From Pseudomonas fluorescens (GTDB taxonomy: Bacteria; Pseudomonadota; Gammaproteobacteria; Pseudomonadales; Pseudomonadaceae): DNA of 64,000 nt. The notes beneath the pieces were generated by a model. The model was not told the origin of the DNA. It worked only from the letters and a program-made list of their open reading frames with translations, and searched no databases. Positions 32,400 to 41,953 of the stretch are shown piece after piece; the stretch's first letter is position 1, and every line of letters starts with the position of its first letter. The stretch covers positions 124,001 to 188,000 of the forward strand of contig NZ_VCNJ01000024.1 of the NCBI RefSeq assembly GCF_005938625.1, read 5' to 3'. The translations under genes and the position numbers were made by a program.

Positions 32400-34505
32400 T
32401 TAAACGCCCGAAGCTTTGGCTGCTGCCACGTCTTTGATGGACAGCTTGATACGGCCGCGGTTGTCCACGTCCAGTACCAGTACTTCAACTTCCTGGCCTT
32501 CTTTCAGGATGTCGGTCACTTTCTCTACGCGAGCGTCGCTCAGCATCGAGATGTGAACCAGACCGTCCTTGCCAGGCAGGATGTTGACGAATGCGCCGAA
32601 GTCGACGATGCGCTCAACCTTACCGACGTAGATCTTGCCGATCTCGGCTTCAGCGGTGATACCCAGAACGCGCTGACGTGCAGCTTCAGCGGCTTCCTTG
32701 GTTTCGCCGAAGATCTTGATCGAACCGTCGTCTTCGATGTCGATCGAAGCCTTGGTTTCTTCGCAGATCGCACGGATGGTCGCGCCACCTTTACCGATAA
32801 CATCACGGATCTTGTCGGTGTCGATTTTCATCGCGATCATGGTCGGAGCGTTGGCCGACAGTTCGGTACGCGACTGGCCGATGATCTGGTTCATCTGACC
32901 GAGGATGTTCAGGCGCGCTTCCAGGGCTTGGCCCAGAGCGATTTCCATGATTTCTTCGGTGATGCCTTTGATCTTGATGTCCATCTGCAGCGCGGTAACA
33001 CCTTTGGCGGTACCGGCTACTTTGAAGTCCATGTCGCCCAGGTGGTCTTCGTCACCGAGGATGTCGGTCAGGACGGCGAATTTCTCGCCTTCTTTAACCA
33101 GACCCATGGCGATACCGGCAACCGGCGCCTTCATCGGTACACCAGCGTCCATCAGGGCCAGGGAAGCGCCGCAAACGGAAGCCATCGAGCTCGAACCGTT
33201 GGATTCGGTGATTTCCGACACCACACGAATGGTGTATGGGAACACGTCAGCGGCTGGCAGCATGGCCGAAACCGAACGACGGGCCAGACGGCCGTGACCG
33301 ATTTCACGACGACCAGCACCACCCATGCGACCACACTCACCTACCGAGAACGGAGGGAAGTTGTAGTGCAGCATGAACGGGTCTTTTTTCTCGCCTTCCA
33401 GGGTGTCCAGCAGTTGTGCATCACGGGCGGTGCCCAGAGTTGCAACGACCAGAGCCTGGGTTTCACCACGGGTGAACAGCGCCGAACCGTGAGTCTTCGG
33501 CAGAACGCCGACTTCGATGTTCAACGGACGTACGGTCTTGGTGTCGCGGCCGTCGATACGTGGCTTGCCGTTTACGATGTTTTCGCGAACGGTGCGGTAT
33601 TCGATTTCACCGAAAGCGGCTTTGACTTCGCTGGACGAAGGCTGGCCTTCTTCACCGGACAGCTTGGCAACAACTTGATCCTTCAGCTCGCCCAGGCGAG
33701 CGTAACGGTCGGCCTTGACGGTGATGGTGTAAGCCTGGGAGATCGCTTCGCCAAACTCGGCACGGATAGCGCCCAGCAGTTCGGTGGCTTCTGGAGCCGG
33801 AGCCCAGGTCCAGGTTGGCTTGGCAGCTTCAGCGGCCAGTTCTTTAACAGCGTTGATCACAACCTGGAACTCGTCGTGAGCAAACAGTACGGCGCCCAGC
33901 ATCTGGTCTTCGGTCAGCTCTTTGGCTTCCGATTCAACCATCAGTACGGCGTCGGAAGTACCGGCAACGACCATGTCCAGGCTCGAAGCAGCTTGCTGCT
34001 CGTAAGTCGGGTTCAGCAGGTAACCGGTGCTTTCGTGGAAAGCAACGCGAGCAGCGCCGATCGGGCCGTCAAACGGGATGCCCGAGATAGCCAGGGCAGC
34101 CGAGGTACCGATCATCGCAGCGATGTCCGGATCGGTCTTTTTGCTGGTGGAAACGACGGTGCAGACAACCTGCACTTCGTTCATGAAGCCTTCTGGGAAC
34201 AGCGGACGGATCGGACGGTCGATCAGTCGGGAAGTCAGGGTTTCTTTCTCGGAAGGACGGCCTTCACGCTTGAAGAAACCGCCAGGGATCTTACCGGCAG
34301 CGTAAGTCTTTTCCTGGTAGTGAACGGACAGAGGGAAGAAGCCCTTGCCTGGATCGGCTTGCTTGGCACCAACTACAGTCACCAATACGCTGACGTCGTC
34401 GTCAACGGTGACCAATACTGCGCCGGAGGCCTGACGGGCGATACGGCCAGTCTCGAGGGTAACGGTCGATTGACCGAACTGGAATTTTTTGATTACCGGG
34501 TTCAC
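32400..34505 (-). CDS. pnp: Polyribonucleotide nucleotidyltransferase (PNPase)
   Basis: A 701-residue phosphorolytic 3'-5' exoribonuclease and degradosome member. Two RNase PH-like domains carry FFKREGRPSEKETLTSRLID and MLHYNFPPFSVGECGRMGG. The KH domain has DVIGKGGATIRAICEET (near residue 560) and the S1 domain IYVGKVERIVDFGAFVNILP (near 625). The start is GTG with AGGTAGGACACC upstream. It follows rpsO by 193 bases, the classical pair, and ends the rimP-to-pnp group. Confidence 0.97.
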   Translation of the reverse strand: MNPVIKKFQFGQSTVTLETGRIARQASGAVLVTVDDDVSVLVTVVGAKQADPGKGFFPLSVHYQEKTYAAGKIPGGFFKREGRPSEKETLTSRLIDRPIRPLFPEGFMNEVQVVCTVVSTSKKTDPDIAAMIGTSAALAISGIPFDGPIGAARVAFHESTGYLLNPTYEQQAASSLDMVVAGTSDAVLMVESEAKELTEDQMLGAVLFAHDEFQVVINAVKELAAEAAKPTWTWAPAPEATELLGAIRAEFGEAISQAYTITVKADRYARLGELKDQVVAKLSGEEGQPSSSEVKAAFGEIEYRTVRENIVNGKPRIDGRDTKTVRPLNIEVGVLPKTHGSALFTRGETQALVVATLGTARDAQLLDTLEGEKKDPFMLHYNFPPFSVGECGRMGGAGRREIGHGRLARRSVSAMLPAADVFPYTIRVVSEITESNGSSSMASVCGASLALMDAGVPMKAPVAGIAMGLVKEGEKFAVLTDILGDEDHLGDMDFKVAGTAKGVTALQMDIKIKGITEEIMEIALGQALEARLNILGQMNQIIGQSRTELSANAPTMIAMKIDTDKIRDVIGKGGATIRAICEETKASIDIEDDGSIKIFGETKEAAEAARQRVLGITAEAEIGKIYVGKVERIVDFGAFVNILPGKDGLVHISMLSDARVEKVTDILKEGQEVEVLVLDVDNRGRIKLSIKDVAAAKASGV

Positions 34506-34698
34506 GGTGTCCTACCTTCTTTGTGGCTCTTGGGGGAACTGGTTTCTTGCGAATTCTTGGGCAATGTCGGGAATCGGCCCAACGCCTGTCCAGGGTAAAA
34601 CGTGTATCCAGATAAAACTTGAGGCTGGGAGCCTGCAAGGCGCCGGCGGTAAACCGCTGACGTCTGGCAGACAACCAACCTCATAGCGCAATCGCTGA

Positions 34699-34968
34699 TT
34701 AGCGACGCAGACCCAGGCGAGCGATCAGAGCGCTGTAACGGCTCACGTCCTTGCCTTTCAGGTAGTCCAGCAGCTTGCGACGCTGGTTTACCATGCGGAT
34801 CAGACCACGACGGGAGTGGTGATCTTTACCGTTGGCCTTGAAGTGACCTTGCAGTTTGTTGATGTTGTGGGTCAGCAGTGCAACTTGCACTTCTGGCGAA
34901 CCAGTGTCACCAACAGCTTGCTGGTAGTCAGCAACGATTTGAGCTTTTTCTTGAACGTCGAGAGCCAT
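34699..34968 (-). CDS. rpsO: 30S ribosomal protein S15
   Basis: 89 residues, the standard S15 length: MALDVQEKAQIVADYQQAVG, then TGSPEVQVALLTHNINKLQG, HSRRGLIRMVNQRRKLLDYL and the basic C-terminus IARLGLRR. S15 binds 16S rRNA early in 30S assembly and in E. coli represses its own mRNA through a pseudoknot. The 142-base gap to truB contains hairpins (such as CTGTTTCCCTGAAACAG just before the start), which could host such a fold; this was not tested. Confidence 0.97.
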   Translation of the reverse strand: MALDVQEKAQIVADYQQAVGDTGSPEVQVALLTHNINKLQGHFKANGKDHHSRRGLIRMVNQRRKLLDYLKGKDVSRYSALIARLGLRR

Positions 34969-35110
34969 GAGGCAATCCTTTTATCAGGAAACTGTTTCAG
35001 GGAAACAGCTTCAACAGGCCAGGGACAAATCCCTGTATCTATAAATGAGTCGTGACCGTGCCTGTTAACAGCCACACTCGCCGACCTGCTGTGACACAGG
35101 CCGGTTCCGG

Positions 35111-36028
35111 TCATTCTGACCGAATCAAACGACGTGGCGCGATGCGCCCGTCTTCGCTCACTTCACCGATACCGATGAAGCGACCATTGTGATCCTGTAC
35201 CCGCACCATGCCGAACTTCGGAGCATCCGGGGCACGTACTGGCTGGCCGTTGAGCCAGTAGAACGCGCTCGCTTCCGAGAAGTGCAGCAACGGCCAATCC
35301 AGCAGGCCGCTGTCCGATGGCATCAGGAAGCGGTCGACCGCTTCATTGCCGCCTTCGGCATGTACCGCTTCAAGCTCTTCGAGGGTAACCGTCTGCGCCA
35401 GGGTAAAAGGTCCGGCCTGGGTACGACGCAATTCCGCGACGTACGCACCACAACCGAGTTGCTCACCGATATCCTCCACCAGAGTGCGAATATAGGTACC
35501 CTTGCTGCAGTCCACCGCAAGACGCGCAGTATCGCCTTCGAAGGCCAGTAATTCCAAGCGCGCAATAGTAACAGAACGCGGTTCGCGCTCCACTACTTCG
35601 CCTGCACGGGCCAGCTTGTACAGCGGCTGGCCATCACGCTTGAGCGCCGAGTACATCGGCGGTATCTGACTGATTTGCCCACGAAATTTCGGCAATGCCG
35701 CTTCGACATCGGCGCGACCAACGGTCACCGGGCGTTCCTGCAAAACCTCACCTTCGGCGTCTGCCGTGGTGGTGGTCTTGCCCAGTTGCGCCAGGGTTTC
35801 ATAACCCTTGTCGGAATCGAGCAGGTATTGCGAGAACTTGGTGGCCTCACCGAAGCACAGCGGCAAGACGCCAGTGGCCAGCGGGTCGAGGCTACCGGTG
35901 TGACCGGCTTTCTCGGCATTGAGCAACCAGCGAACCTTCTGCAACGCAGCGTTGGAGGTGAACCCCAACGGTTTGTCGAGCAGGATGATACCGCTGACGT
36001 TACGACGGATACGTTTGACCTGAGCCAC
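35111..36028 (-). CDS. truB: tRNA pseudouridine(55) synthase
   Basis: A 305-residue enzyme that makes pseudouridine 55 in tRNA. The catalytic aspartate lies in GHTGSLDPLATGVLPLCFGE near residue 45; DKGYETLAQLG and DCSKGTYIRTLVEDIG are further family motifs, and a PUA-like C-terminal domain follows. The start is GTG with AAGGAG seven bases upstream. It is four bases downstream of rbfA in the same transcript. Confidence 0.96.
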   Translation of the reverse strand: MAQVKRIRRNVSGIILLDKPLGFTSNAALQKVRWLLNAEKAGHTGSLDPLATGVLPLCFGEATKFSQYLLDSDKGYETLAQLGKTTTTADAEGEVLQERPVTVGRADVEAALPKFRGQISQIPPMYSALKRDGQPLYKLARAGEVVEREPRSVTIARLELLAFEGDTARLAVDCSKGTYIRTLVEDIGEQLGCGAYVAELRRTQAGPFTLAQTVTLEELEAVHAEGGNEAVDRFLMPSDSGLLDWPLLHFSEASAFYWLNGQPVRAPDAPKFGMVRVQDHNGRFIGIGEVSEDGRIAPRRLIRSE

Positions 36029-36032
36029 CGAA

Positions 36033-36434
36033 TTACTCCTTGGTGTCTTCAGGTGCAGCGACGTCCAGGTGCTGATTGTCTTCAGCCACGGCGCGCTCGA
36101 TCAGGGCCGACAAGTGCGCACCACGGACGACGGATTCGTCGTAGTGGAAGTGCAATTGCGGCACGCTGCGCAGTTTCATTTCACGGGCCAATTGCATACG
36201 CAGGAAACCTGCGGCGGCGTTGAGCACCTTGATGCTTTGTGCGATGTCTTCAGCGTTGTCCTGGCCCATCACGGTGATGAAAATCTTCGCGTGACCGACG
36301 TCACGGCTGACTTCAACAGCGGTAATGGTGACCAGACCCACACGTGGATCTTTGACTTCGCGACGGATCAGTTGAGCCAGCTCACGCTGCATCTGATCGC
36401 CGATACGTTGGGTACGGCTGTATTCTTTTGCCAT
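36033..36434 (-). CDS. rbfA: 30S ribosome-binding factor A
   Basis: A 133-residue KH-fold protein needed for 16S rRNA 5' end maturation and cold adaptation. It starts MAKEYSRTQRIGDQMQRELA and carries EVKDPRVGLVTITAVEVSRD and LRMQLAREMKLRSVPQLHFH. The ATG at 36434 matches the family; the open frame above it has no conserved part. It lies between infB (161 bases upstream) and truB (4 bases downstream). A hairpin with GGCCGGCC-type bases in the infB-rbfA gap is not followed by a T-run. Confidence 0.95.
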   Translation of the reverse strand: MAKEYSRTQRIGDQMQRELAQLIRREVKDPRVGLVTITAVEVSRDVGHAKIFITVMGQDNAEDIAQSIKVLNAAAGFLRMQLAREMKLRSVPQLHFHYDESVVRGAHLSALIERAVAEDNQHLDVAAPEDTKE

Positions 36435-36594
36435 GATTTTGTTACCTGTTACTGCCCAGCGGTGAAACCCGCAAGGTCTGAAAGCGGCAAACGCCCGGCC
36501 TGACAAAAGCCAGACCGGGCGTTGCGTTTAGAGTCCAGGTGATGCGCCACACTGGTGAGTGTGGCCGGCCATCACGGCTCCTGAAGTGCGCGAG

Positions 36595-39126
36595 TTAGAG
36601 GCTGCGAGCAACCTGAACCTTCTCGAAGACTTCGATCTTGTCGCCGACTTTGACGTCGTTGTAGCTCTTCACGCCGATACCGCATTCCATGCCGGCACGT
36701 ACTTCGGAAGCGTCATCCTTGAAGCGGCGCAGGGATTCCAGCTCGCCTTCGAAGATAACGATGTCTTCACGCAGTACACGGATCGGACGGTTACGGTGCA
36801 CAACACCTTCGATCACCATGCAACCAGCGATCGCGCCGAACTTCGGCGAACGGAACACGTCACGCACTTCGGCCACACCCAGGATGTTCTCGCGAACATC
36901 GCTGCCGAGCATGCCGGTCAGGGCTTTCTTGACGTCTTCGATGATGTCGTAGATCACGTTGTAGTAACGCATGTCCAGACCTTCCTGCTCGACGATCTTC
37001 CGTGCGCCAGCATCGGCACGCACGTTGAAGCCGAACAGTACAGCGTTGGAAGCCAGTGCCAGGTTAGCGTCGGACTCGGTGATACCACCGACACCGCCAC
37101 CCACTACGCGCACTTGTACTTCGTCGTTGCCCAGGCCATTCAAGGCACCGTTCAACGCTTCCAGCGAACCACGGACGTCGGATTTGAGGACGATGTTGAG
37201 CGTCTTCTTCTCGGCCTGACCCATGTTTTCGAAGATGTTTTCCAGCTTGCCGGCGTGAGCGCGAGCCAGTTTGACTTCGCGGAACTTGCCTTGACGGAAC
37301 AGAGCCACTTCACGGGCTTTCTTCTCGTCAGCAACCACGCTCATCTCGTCGCCAGCGTCCGGGGTACCGTCCAGGCCGAGGATCTCGACAGGGATGGATG
37401 GACCGGCTTCTTTGATTGGCTTGCCGTTCTCGTCGAGCATGGCGCGAACGCGGCCATAGTTCGAACCGACCAGGACCATGTCGCCTTGGCGCAGGGTACC
37501 GTCTTGAACCAGAACGGTTGCCACCGGGCCGCGACCTTTGTCGAGACGCGATTCAACCACAACACCACGGCCAGGAGCCGATGGAGTCGCTTTCAGTTCG
37601 AGAACTTCAGCTTGCAGCAGAACGGCTTCAAGCAGCTCGTCCACGCCAGTACCGACTTTCGCCGAAACCGGTACGAACGGCGTATCACCGCCCCACTCTT
37701 CGGAAGTCACGCCGTGAACCGACAGTTCGCTACGGATGCGATCGAGATCGGCGCCCGGCTTGTCGATTTTGTTCACTGCTACAACCAGTGGAACGCCAGC
37801 CGCAACAGCGTGCTGAACAGCTTCAATGGTCTGCGGCATTACGCCGTCGTCCGCTGCAACCACCAGAATCACGATGTCGGTCGCCTTGGCACCACGAGCA
37901 CGCATTGCGGTAAACGCGGCGTGACCCGGGGTGTCGAGGAAGGTGACCATGCCGCGTTCGGTTTCAACGTGGTATGCACCGATGTGCTGAGTAATACCAC
38001 CGGCTTCGCCAGCAGCTACCTTGGCACGACGGATGTAGTCGAGCAGGGACGTTTTACCGTGGTCAACGTGGCCCATTACGGTCACAACTGGCGCACGGGA
38101 GAACGACTCACCTTCAAACTTCAGGGACTCGGCCAGGGAATCTTCCAGGGCGGTGTCGCTGACCAGGGTCACTTTGTGGCCCAGTTCTTCGGCTACCAGC
38201 TGAGCAGTTTCCTGATCAAGCACCTGGTTGATGGTCGCTGGAGTGCCCAGTTTGAACATGAACTTGATGATTTCAGCTGCCTTGACCGACATCTGATTGG
38301 CGAGATCGCCAACAGTGATGGTCTCGCCGATCTGCACATCACGCACGACAGGGCCGGTTGGGCTCTGGAAACCGTGGGCGTTGCGCTTCTTCAGCTTGGC
38401 CTTGCCGCGACCACCGCGACGGAAGCCATCGCTTTCTTCGTCGGTAGTGCGTGGTGCCACACGTGGAGCTGGCGCTTTTTCTTTGACCGATGCGCGATGC
38501 GGAGCGTTTTTGCGCTCGCCATCACCACCACCGCTGCGACGATTGTTGTCGTCGGCACGTGGCTTGTCAGGACGGCGCTGTTCGTTCTGCTTGTTGCGAA
38601 CGTCAGCAGACGGAGCTGGAGCAGCGGCAACCACCGGCGCGCTTTCGCGAACAGGTTCTGCAGCGGCAACCGGCGCCGCAACGGCAGCGCTGTTAGCGTT
38701 CTGCGCAGCAGCAGGCTGATTACGCGCTTCTACTTCGGCGCGTTGCTTGGCTTCTTCTTCAGCCTTCTGACGGGCAGCATTTTCTACTGCGCGACGCTCA
38801 TCCAGTTCACGCTTGCGCTCGGCTTCGATTTCTTCCGGGCTGCGCTGTACGAAAACTTTCTTTTTGCGAACTTCTACGCTGATGCTTTTGCTACCAGCCA
38901 CACGCAGGGTGCTGGTGGTTTTACGCTGCAGCGTGATCTTGCGTGGTTCTTCCACTTTCGCCTTGTGGCTGCTTTTCAAGTGAGTCAGCAGGGACTGCTT
39001 CTCACTGTCAGTCACATTTTCTTCGGCGGCGGTGTGCGGCAGACCTGCCTCACGCATCTGCTGCAACAGGCGCTCTACCGGTGTTTTGACCTCATCGGCC
39101 AGTTGTTTCACCGTGACTTGCGTCAT
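36595..39126 (-). CDS. infB: Translation initiation factor IF-2
   Basis: An 843-residue initiator-tRNA-binding GTPase. It has the N-terminal IF2_N module (MTQVTVKQLADEVKTPVERL), a long charged and alanine-rich linker (about residues 90-270) and a second IF2_N-like module. The G domain begins near residue 350: GHVDHGKTS, DTPGH and NKID. Domains II to IV follow, with C-terminal IGVKSYNDVKVGDKIEVFE. Internal starts giving shorter IF2 forms, as in E. coli, cannot be judged. It follows nusA by 27 bases. Confidence 0.97.
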   Translation of the reverse strand: MTQVTVKQLADEVKTPVERLLQQMREAGLPHTAAEENVTDSEKQSLLTHLKSSHKAKVEEPRKITLQRKTTSTLRVAGSKSISVEVRKKKVFVQRSPEEIEAERKRELDERRAVENAARQKAEEEAKQRAEVEARNQPAAAQNANSAAVAAPVAAAEPVRESAPVVAAAPAPSADVRNKQNEQRRPDKPRADDNNRRSGGGDGERKNAPHRASVKEKAPAPRVAPRTTDEESDGFRRGGRGKAKLKKRNAHGFQSPTGPVVRDVQIGETITVGDLANQMSVKAAEIIKFMFKLGTPATINQVLDQETAQLVAEELGHKVTLVSDTALEDSLAESLKFEGESFSRAPVVTVMGHVDHGKTSLLDYIRRAKVAAGEAGGITQHIGAYHVETERGMVTFLDTPGHAAFTAMRARGAKATDIVILVVAADDGVMPQTIEAVQHAVAAGVPLVVAVNKIDKPGADLDRIRSELSVHGVTSEEWGGDTPFVPVSAKVGTGVDELLEAVLLQAEVLELKATPSAPGRGVVVESRLDKGRGPVATVLVQDGTLRQGDMVLVGSNYGRVRAMLDENGKPIKEAGPSIPVEILGLDGTPDAGDEMSVVADEKKAREVALFRQGKFREVKLARAHAGKLENIFENMGQAEKKTLNIVLKSDVRGSLEALNGALNGLGNDEVQVRVVGGGVGGITESDANLALASNAVLFGFNVRADAGARKIVEQEGLDMRYYNVIYDIIEDVKKALTGMLGSDVRENILGVAEVRDVFRSPKFGAIAGCMVIEGVVHRNRPIRVLREDIVIFEGELESLRRFKDDASEVRAGMECGIGVKSYNDVKVGDKIEVFEKVQVARSL

Positions 39127-39153
39127 GCACTTCTCTCCTCAGGCCGCGCCTAA

Positions 39154-40635
39154 TTACTCGAACCAGTGGGCTCGGGCGGCCATGATCAACTTGCCGGCAC
39201 GATCATCGTCAATGCCGTCGATGTCGAGCAGGTCGTCAATAGACTGCTCGGCCAGGTCTTCGCGGGTAATTACGCCGCGCACCGCCAGTTCCATCGCCAA
39301 ATCCTTGTCCATACCCTCAAGCGAGAGCAGGTCTTCGGCCGGATGGGCGTCTGCCAGCTTTTCCTCAGTAGCGATGGCTTTGGTCAACAAACGATCCTTG
39401 GCACGAGCGCGAAGCTCGTTGACGGTATCTTCGTCAAAGCCGTCGATGTTGAGCATTTCTTCCAACGGTACGTAGGCAATCTCTTCCAGGCTGGTGAAGC
39501 CTTCATCTACCAGCACCTGTGCCAGGTCTTCGTCGACTTCCAGCTCGTCGATGAAGTTGCGCAGGATGTCGCCGGTTTCTGCTTGCTGCTTAGCCTGGAT
39601 GTCCGATTCGGTCATCACGTTCAGGGTCCAGCCAGTCAACTGGCTAGCCAGACGCACGTTCTGACCACCGCGACCGATGGCCTGAGCCAGATTGTCTGCG
39701 CCAACGGCGATGTCCATTGCGTGGGCATCTTCGTCAACGATAATTGCCGCAACCTCGGCCGGGGACATGGCGTTGATTACGAACTGAGCCGGGTTGTCGT
39801 CCCAAAGAACGATATCCACACGCTCACCGCCCAACTCACCCGACACTGCCTGGACGCGCGAACCGCGCATACCGATGCAAGCACCTTGTGGGTCAATGCG
39901 TTTGTCCTTGGAGCGGACGGCGATCTTGGCGCGCGAACCCGGATCACGGGACGCTGCCATTACTTCGATCAGGCCTTCGGCAATTTCCGGCACTTCGATG
40001 CGGAACAGCTCGATCAGCATTTCCGGCGCGGTACGCGACAGGATCAGCTGCGGGCCGCGGTTCTCGGTGCGGATTTCCTTGAGCAGCGCACGCAAACGCA
40101 CGCCAACACGGAAAGTTTCGCGAGAAATGATGTCTTCACGGGCCAGCAACGCTTCAGCGTTGTTACCTAGATCGACGATCACGTTGTCGCGGGTGACCTT
40201 TTTCACGGTGCCGGAGATGATTTCTCCAAGGCGCTCGCGATAAGCGTCGACCACTTGTGCGCGCTCGGCTTCACGCACTTTTTGCACGATGACCTGCTTG
40301 GCAGTCTGTGCAGCAATGCGGCCGAACTCGATGGATTCGATCTTTTCTTCGACGACGTCGCCAACGTTGGCACCCGGATGCGTTTCGGCAACCTTGCTCG
40401 GCCAGGTTTCGATGGCCGGATCGTCGAGATCATTCTCTTCAACGACCGTCCAGCGACGGAAAGTTTCGTATGCCCCGGTGTGGCGGTTAATTTCCACACG
40501 CAGGTCAACTTCGTCTTCAAAACGCTTTTTGGTAGCAGTGGCCAAAGCCAGCTCCAGCGCTTCAAAAATTACGCTTGCCGGTACGCCCTTTTCATTGGAT
40601 ACCGACTCAACAACCAGCAGTACTTCTTTGCTCAT
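39154..40635 (-). CDS. nusA: Transcription termination/antitermination protein NusA
   Basis: A 493-residue RNA polymerase partner in pausing, termination and antitermination. The N-terminal domain starts MSKEVLLVVESVSNEKGVPA; the S1 domain includes GTVKKVTRDNVIVDLGNNAEAL; KH domains carry CIGMRGSRVQAVSGELGGER and AIGRGGQNVRLASQLTGW. Two acidic C-terminal repeats (ETGDILRNFIDELEVDEDLA and the end) are the AR-type domains seen in gamma-proteobacteria. ATG 40635 is the family start. It lies 47 bases after rimP. Confidence 0.97.
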   Translation of the reverse strand: MSKEVLLVVESVSNEKGVPASVIFEALELALATATKKRFEDEVDLRVEINRHTGAYETFRRWTVVEENDLDDPAIETWPSKVAETHPGANVGDVVEEKIESIEFGRIAAQTAKQVIVQKVREAERAQVVDAYRERLGEIISGTVKKVTRDNVIVDLGNNAEALLAREDIISRETFRVGVRLRALLKEIRTENRGPQLILSRTAPEMLIELFRIEVPEIAEGLIEVMAASRDPGSRAKIAVRSKDKRIDPQGACIGMRGSRVQAVSGELGGERVDIVLWDDNPAQFVINAMSPAEVAAIIVDEDAHAMDIAVGADNLAQAIGRGGQNVRLASQLTGWTLNVMTESDIQAKQQAETGDILRNFIDELEVDEDLAQVLVDEGFTSLEEIAYVPLEEMLNIDGFDEDTVNELRARAKDRLLTKAIATEEKLADAHPAEDLLSLEGMDKDLAMELAVRGVITREDLAEQSIDDLLDIDGIDDDRAGKLIMAARAHWFE

Positions 40636-40682
40636 CGTACGCCTCGCCTTTCGCAAGCCATTGGATCCGCGGGATCCGCGTC

Positions 40683-41141
40683 TCAGTCAAAACTGGGAAT
40701 AATGTTGGCCTTGTCGATCATATCGATCGGCAACAGGAACTCATGGTCGTCTACCTGCACCACGACATCCTGTTCTTCTACACCGCGCAGAAGGCCCTGA
40801 AAGTTGCGTCGACCTTCAAAAGGCGAGCGCAGCTTGATCTTCACTTGTTCACCGGCAAACTTTGCAAACTGCTCAAGAGTGAACAGTGGGCGCTCCATGC
40901 CAGGCGAGGAAACTTCGAGGGTGTATTCAACGGAGATAGGATCTTCAACATCCAGTACACCGCTGATCTGACGGCTGACAATGGCGCAATCGTCCACCAG
41001 CACGCCGCCCTCTTTATCGATATAAACGCGCAACATCGAGTGACGACCCTGAGCCGAAAACTCGATACCCCAGCATTCATAGCCCAGGGCCACGACCACC
41101 GGGGCCAGCAAGGCCTGCAACTCTTCTAGCTTGCTCGACAC
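40683..41141 (-). CDS. rimP: Ribosome maturation factor RimP
   Basis: A 152-residue factor for 30S assembly. It has LEELQALLAPVVVALGYECW, DKEGGVLVDDCAIVSRQISG, YTLEVSSPGMERPLFTLEQF and the C-terminal SH3-like LLPIDMIDKANIIPSFD. The start is GTG with AGGGGG five to six bases before it. It is the first protein gene after tRNA-fMet, behind two terminator-like hairpins. Confidence 0.95.
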   Translation of the reverse strand: MSSKLEELQALLAPVVVALGYECWGIEFSAQGRHSMLRVYIDKEGGVLVDDCAIVSRQISGVLDVEDPISVEYTLEVSSPGMERPLFTLEQFAKFAGEQVKIKLRSPFEGRRNFQGLLRGVEEQDVVVQVDDHEFLLPIDMIDKANIIPSFD

Positions 41142-41182
41142 CTGAACCCCCTAGTGCATGATATGTGCATGCGTTGCAAAAT

Positions 41183-41204
41183 AAAAAAATGGGCGAAACG
41201 CCCA
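41183..41204 (-). terminator. Intrinsic terminator in the rimP leader
   Basis: On the minus strand GATGGGCGTTTCGCCCATTTTTTT: stem ATGGGCG/CGCCCAT with a short loop and seven T. It lies 42 bases before the rimP start and 47 bases past the previous terminator, so it works as a second barrier or attenuator. Confidence 0.85.
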
Positions 41205-41250
41205 TCCTTGAAACGCCGTCGAACAGCGGCGTTGAAAGTGTCCAGCTAAC

Positions 41251-41274
41251 AAAAAGCCCCTTAAAAGGGGCTCC
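41251..41274 (-). terminator. Intrinsic terminator after tRNA-fMet
   Basis: On the minus strand GAGCCCCTTTTAAGGGGCTTTTTG: stem AGCCCC/GGGGCT and a run of T, 6 bases beyond the CCA end of tRNA-fMet. Confidence 0.93.
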
Positions 41275-41280
41275 TTAAAC

Positions 41281-41357
<77 letters not shown>

Positions 41358-41423
41358 ACAAAGCTGGGGCGGAAGTATACGACCGATCCCTTATAGGGTC
41401 AATGTAACCTTCCACCTGCAAGA

Positions 41424-41442
41424 AAGCCCGCAACAGCGGGCT
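41424..41442 (-). terminator. Hairpin terminator between tRNA-Leu and tRNA-fMet
   Basis: AGCCCGC-TGTT-GCGGGCT on the minus strand, then TTCTTGC. The T-run is poor, so termination is probably partial and the two tRNAs may share a precursor. Confidence 0.55.
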
Positions 41443-41454
41443 CTCCTGACTAAT

Positions 41455-41540
41455 TGGTACCGAGAAGGGGACTCGAACCCCTACACCCTATGGGCACAAC
41501 CACCTCAAGGTTGCGTGTCTACCAATTCCACCACCTCGGC
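41455..41540 (-). tRNA. tRNA-Leu (anticodon GAG)
   Basis: 86 nucleotides with the long variable arm of class II tRNAs and encoded CCA: GCCGAGGTGGTGGAATTGGT at the 5' end. The anticodon stem-loop is CAACC-TTGAGGT-GGTTG, giving anticodon GAG for CUC/CUU. It lies 22 bases after the secG stop, a common arrangement. Confidence 0.97.
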
Positions 41541-41562
41541 AAAACTACGTTTGAAACCCTTC

Positions 41563-41949
41563 TTACTTCTGCTCTTGAGCTGGAGGTACGTCAGTCGCTG
41601 GAGAAGCCGACTTTTGCTCTTGAAGCACCGGGACATCATCAGAAGCCGGTTGTTGCTGCTTAGGTACTTCCAACACCGCTGGATTTGGGAGACCTGCCTG
41701 AGTCAGCTGATGAGCCTTCTCTTTAGCAAAGTAACCTAACCCCAAGCTGGTTATGAAGAAACCGGCGGCAAGTATAGCAGTAAACTTACTAAGAAAGGTA
41801 GAGGAACCTTGGCTTCCGAACACAGTATTTGAAGCACCTGCTCCGAAAGACGCGCCAGCGTCCGCACCCTTACCCTGCTGCAGCAAAACCAGAGCAACTA
41901 CGCCCAATGCACCCAGCAGATGAAAAACGACTACGACTGTTTCCAGCAT
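41563..41949 (-). CDS. secG: Preprotein translocase subunit SecG
   Basis: A 128-residue inner-membrane subunit of the SecYEG channel. Two membrane helices: VVVVFHLLGALGVVALVLLQ at residues 4-23 and FLSKFTAILAAGFFITSLGL near residue 53-72. Between them is the conserved GKGADAGASFGAGASNTVFG loop. A Gln/Pro/Ala-rich tail of about 45 residues follows, as in other Pseudomonas SecG. It is four bases from tpiA. Confidence 0.95.
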   Translation of the reverse strand: MLETVVVVFHLLGALGVVALVLLQQGKGADAGASFGAGASNTVFGSQGSSTFLSKFTAILAAGFFITSLGLGYFAKEKAHQLTQAGLPNPAVLEVPKQQQPASDDVPVLQEQKSASPATDVPPAQEQK

Positions 41950-41953
41950 TTTT

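Noticed and set aside
36559..39153. 864-codon open frame on the plus strand opposite infB
   Set aside because: It mirrors infB almost exactly. Long antisense frames arise from the strong G/C third-position bias; the protein has no domain logic and the true gene is unmistakable.
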